Of a DNA stretch of 50,508 nt, positions 50,462-50,508 are shown piece by piece. The stretch is from Burkholderiales bacterium UBA4657 (lineage in GTDB: Bacteria > Pseudomonadota > Gammaproteobacteria > Burkholderiales > Burkholderiaceae_E), in the NCBI GenBank assembly GCA_002405475.1, contig DHLX01000038.1, forward strand, positions 1-50,508, read 5' to 3'. The position numbers were made by a program, and so were the translations under genes. The stretch's first letter is position 1, and every line of letters starts with the position of its first letter. Under the pieces are notes generated by a model. That model saw only the letters and a program-made list of their open reading frames with translations, made no database searches and was not told the DNA's origin.

Positions 50462-50508
50462 TTGACATCCTCCCCGGCCTGAAGGGCGGGGATTCCTACG
50501 GCGCTTAG
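50462..50508 (-). mobile_element. Right end of a second IS200/IS605-family element (cut by window)
   Basis: The last bases carry the family right-end signature: on the minus strand GGAATCCCCGCCC, TTCA loop, GGCCGGGGAGGATGTCAA. The stem arms are CCCCGGCC/GGGCGGGG with one mismatch. The element boundary is probably near 50462 (TTGA). Its coding part must lie beyond the window on the minus strand, as for the tnpB element at 4.8-6.1 kb. Confidence 0.75.

Overview
The window looks like a stretch of a large proteobacterial plasmid or integrative element (Gamma- or Betaproteobacteria; the sequence does not fix the genus). It carries no rRNA, tRNA or core metabolic operon. The backbone markers are an actin-type (ParM/StbA) partition operon, a RadC-family JAB protein beside a 1.6-kaa methylase-helicase of the DarB kind, a DUF1173 protein, a DUF3102-like protein and a plasmid-type umuDC pair.

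Layout. 1-2.7 kb: a NYN-domain gene between two 49-bp direct repeats, then a partition operon on the minus strand with an iterated centromere-like site upstream. 2.98-4.75 kb: about 600 nt of non-coding DNA full of perfect hairpins, running straight into the ribosome site of a tyrosine recombinase. 4.79-6.1 kb: an IS1341-type element with an intact TnpB and its right-end RNA. 6.2-9.4 kb: a two-gene PD-(D/E)XK unit and, divergently, a Xre-RES toxin-antitoxin pair. 9.4-18.6 kb: a Type ISP restriction-modification enzyme and an SF1 helicase with a DUF559 nuclease end. 18.85-31.5 kb: a 12.5-kb cassette bracketed by two related ~165-bp direct repeats. It contains a sacsin/Hsp90-like ATPase-DUF3883 protein overlapped by a NERD-nuclease helicase, a Fic-family relic, and a two-gene operon made of an AAA_14-DUF4143 ATPase and a 1340-aa NACHT-like protein with a C-terminal PD-(D/E)XK-like domain. 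31.5-32.25 kb: a HigBA-like toxin-antitoxin pair set between two solitary repeats of the type I-E CRISPR class. 32.3-50.4 kb: backbone and unknown genes (PlsC-like acyltransferase, secreted SNase, RadC, the DarB-like giant, a three-HTH protein, DUF1173, UmuDC, a membrane double-AAA operon), many preceded by hairpin-rich leaders. The last ~50 bp are the right end of a second IS200/IS605-family element.

How it fits together: this is a stable mobile replicon (partition, toxin-antitoxin, anti-restriction, SOS mutagenesis) carrying a dense defence island with at least five nucleic-acid-targeting modules. The least familiar parts are the structured RNA in front of the tyrosine recombinase, the DUF4143/NACHT-nuclease pair, the sacsin-like/NERD-helicase pair, the toxin-antitoxin pair between solo CRISPR-like repeats, and a duplicated 5' leader (34.66 and 40.74 kb) that buries the ribosome site in a hairpin. 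All functional calls come from reading motifs by eye; no database search was run.
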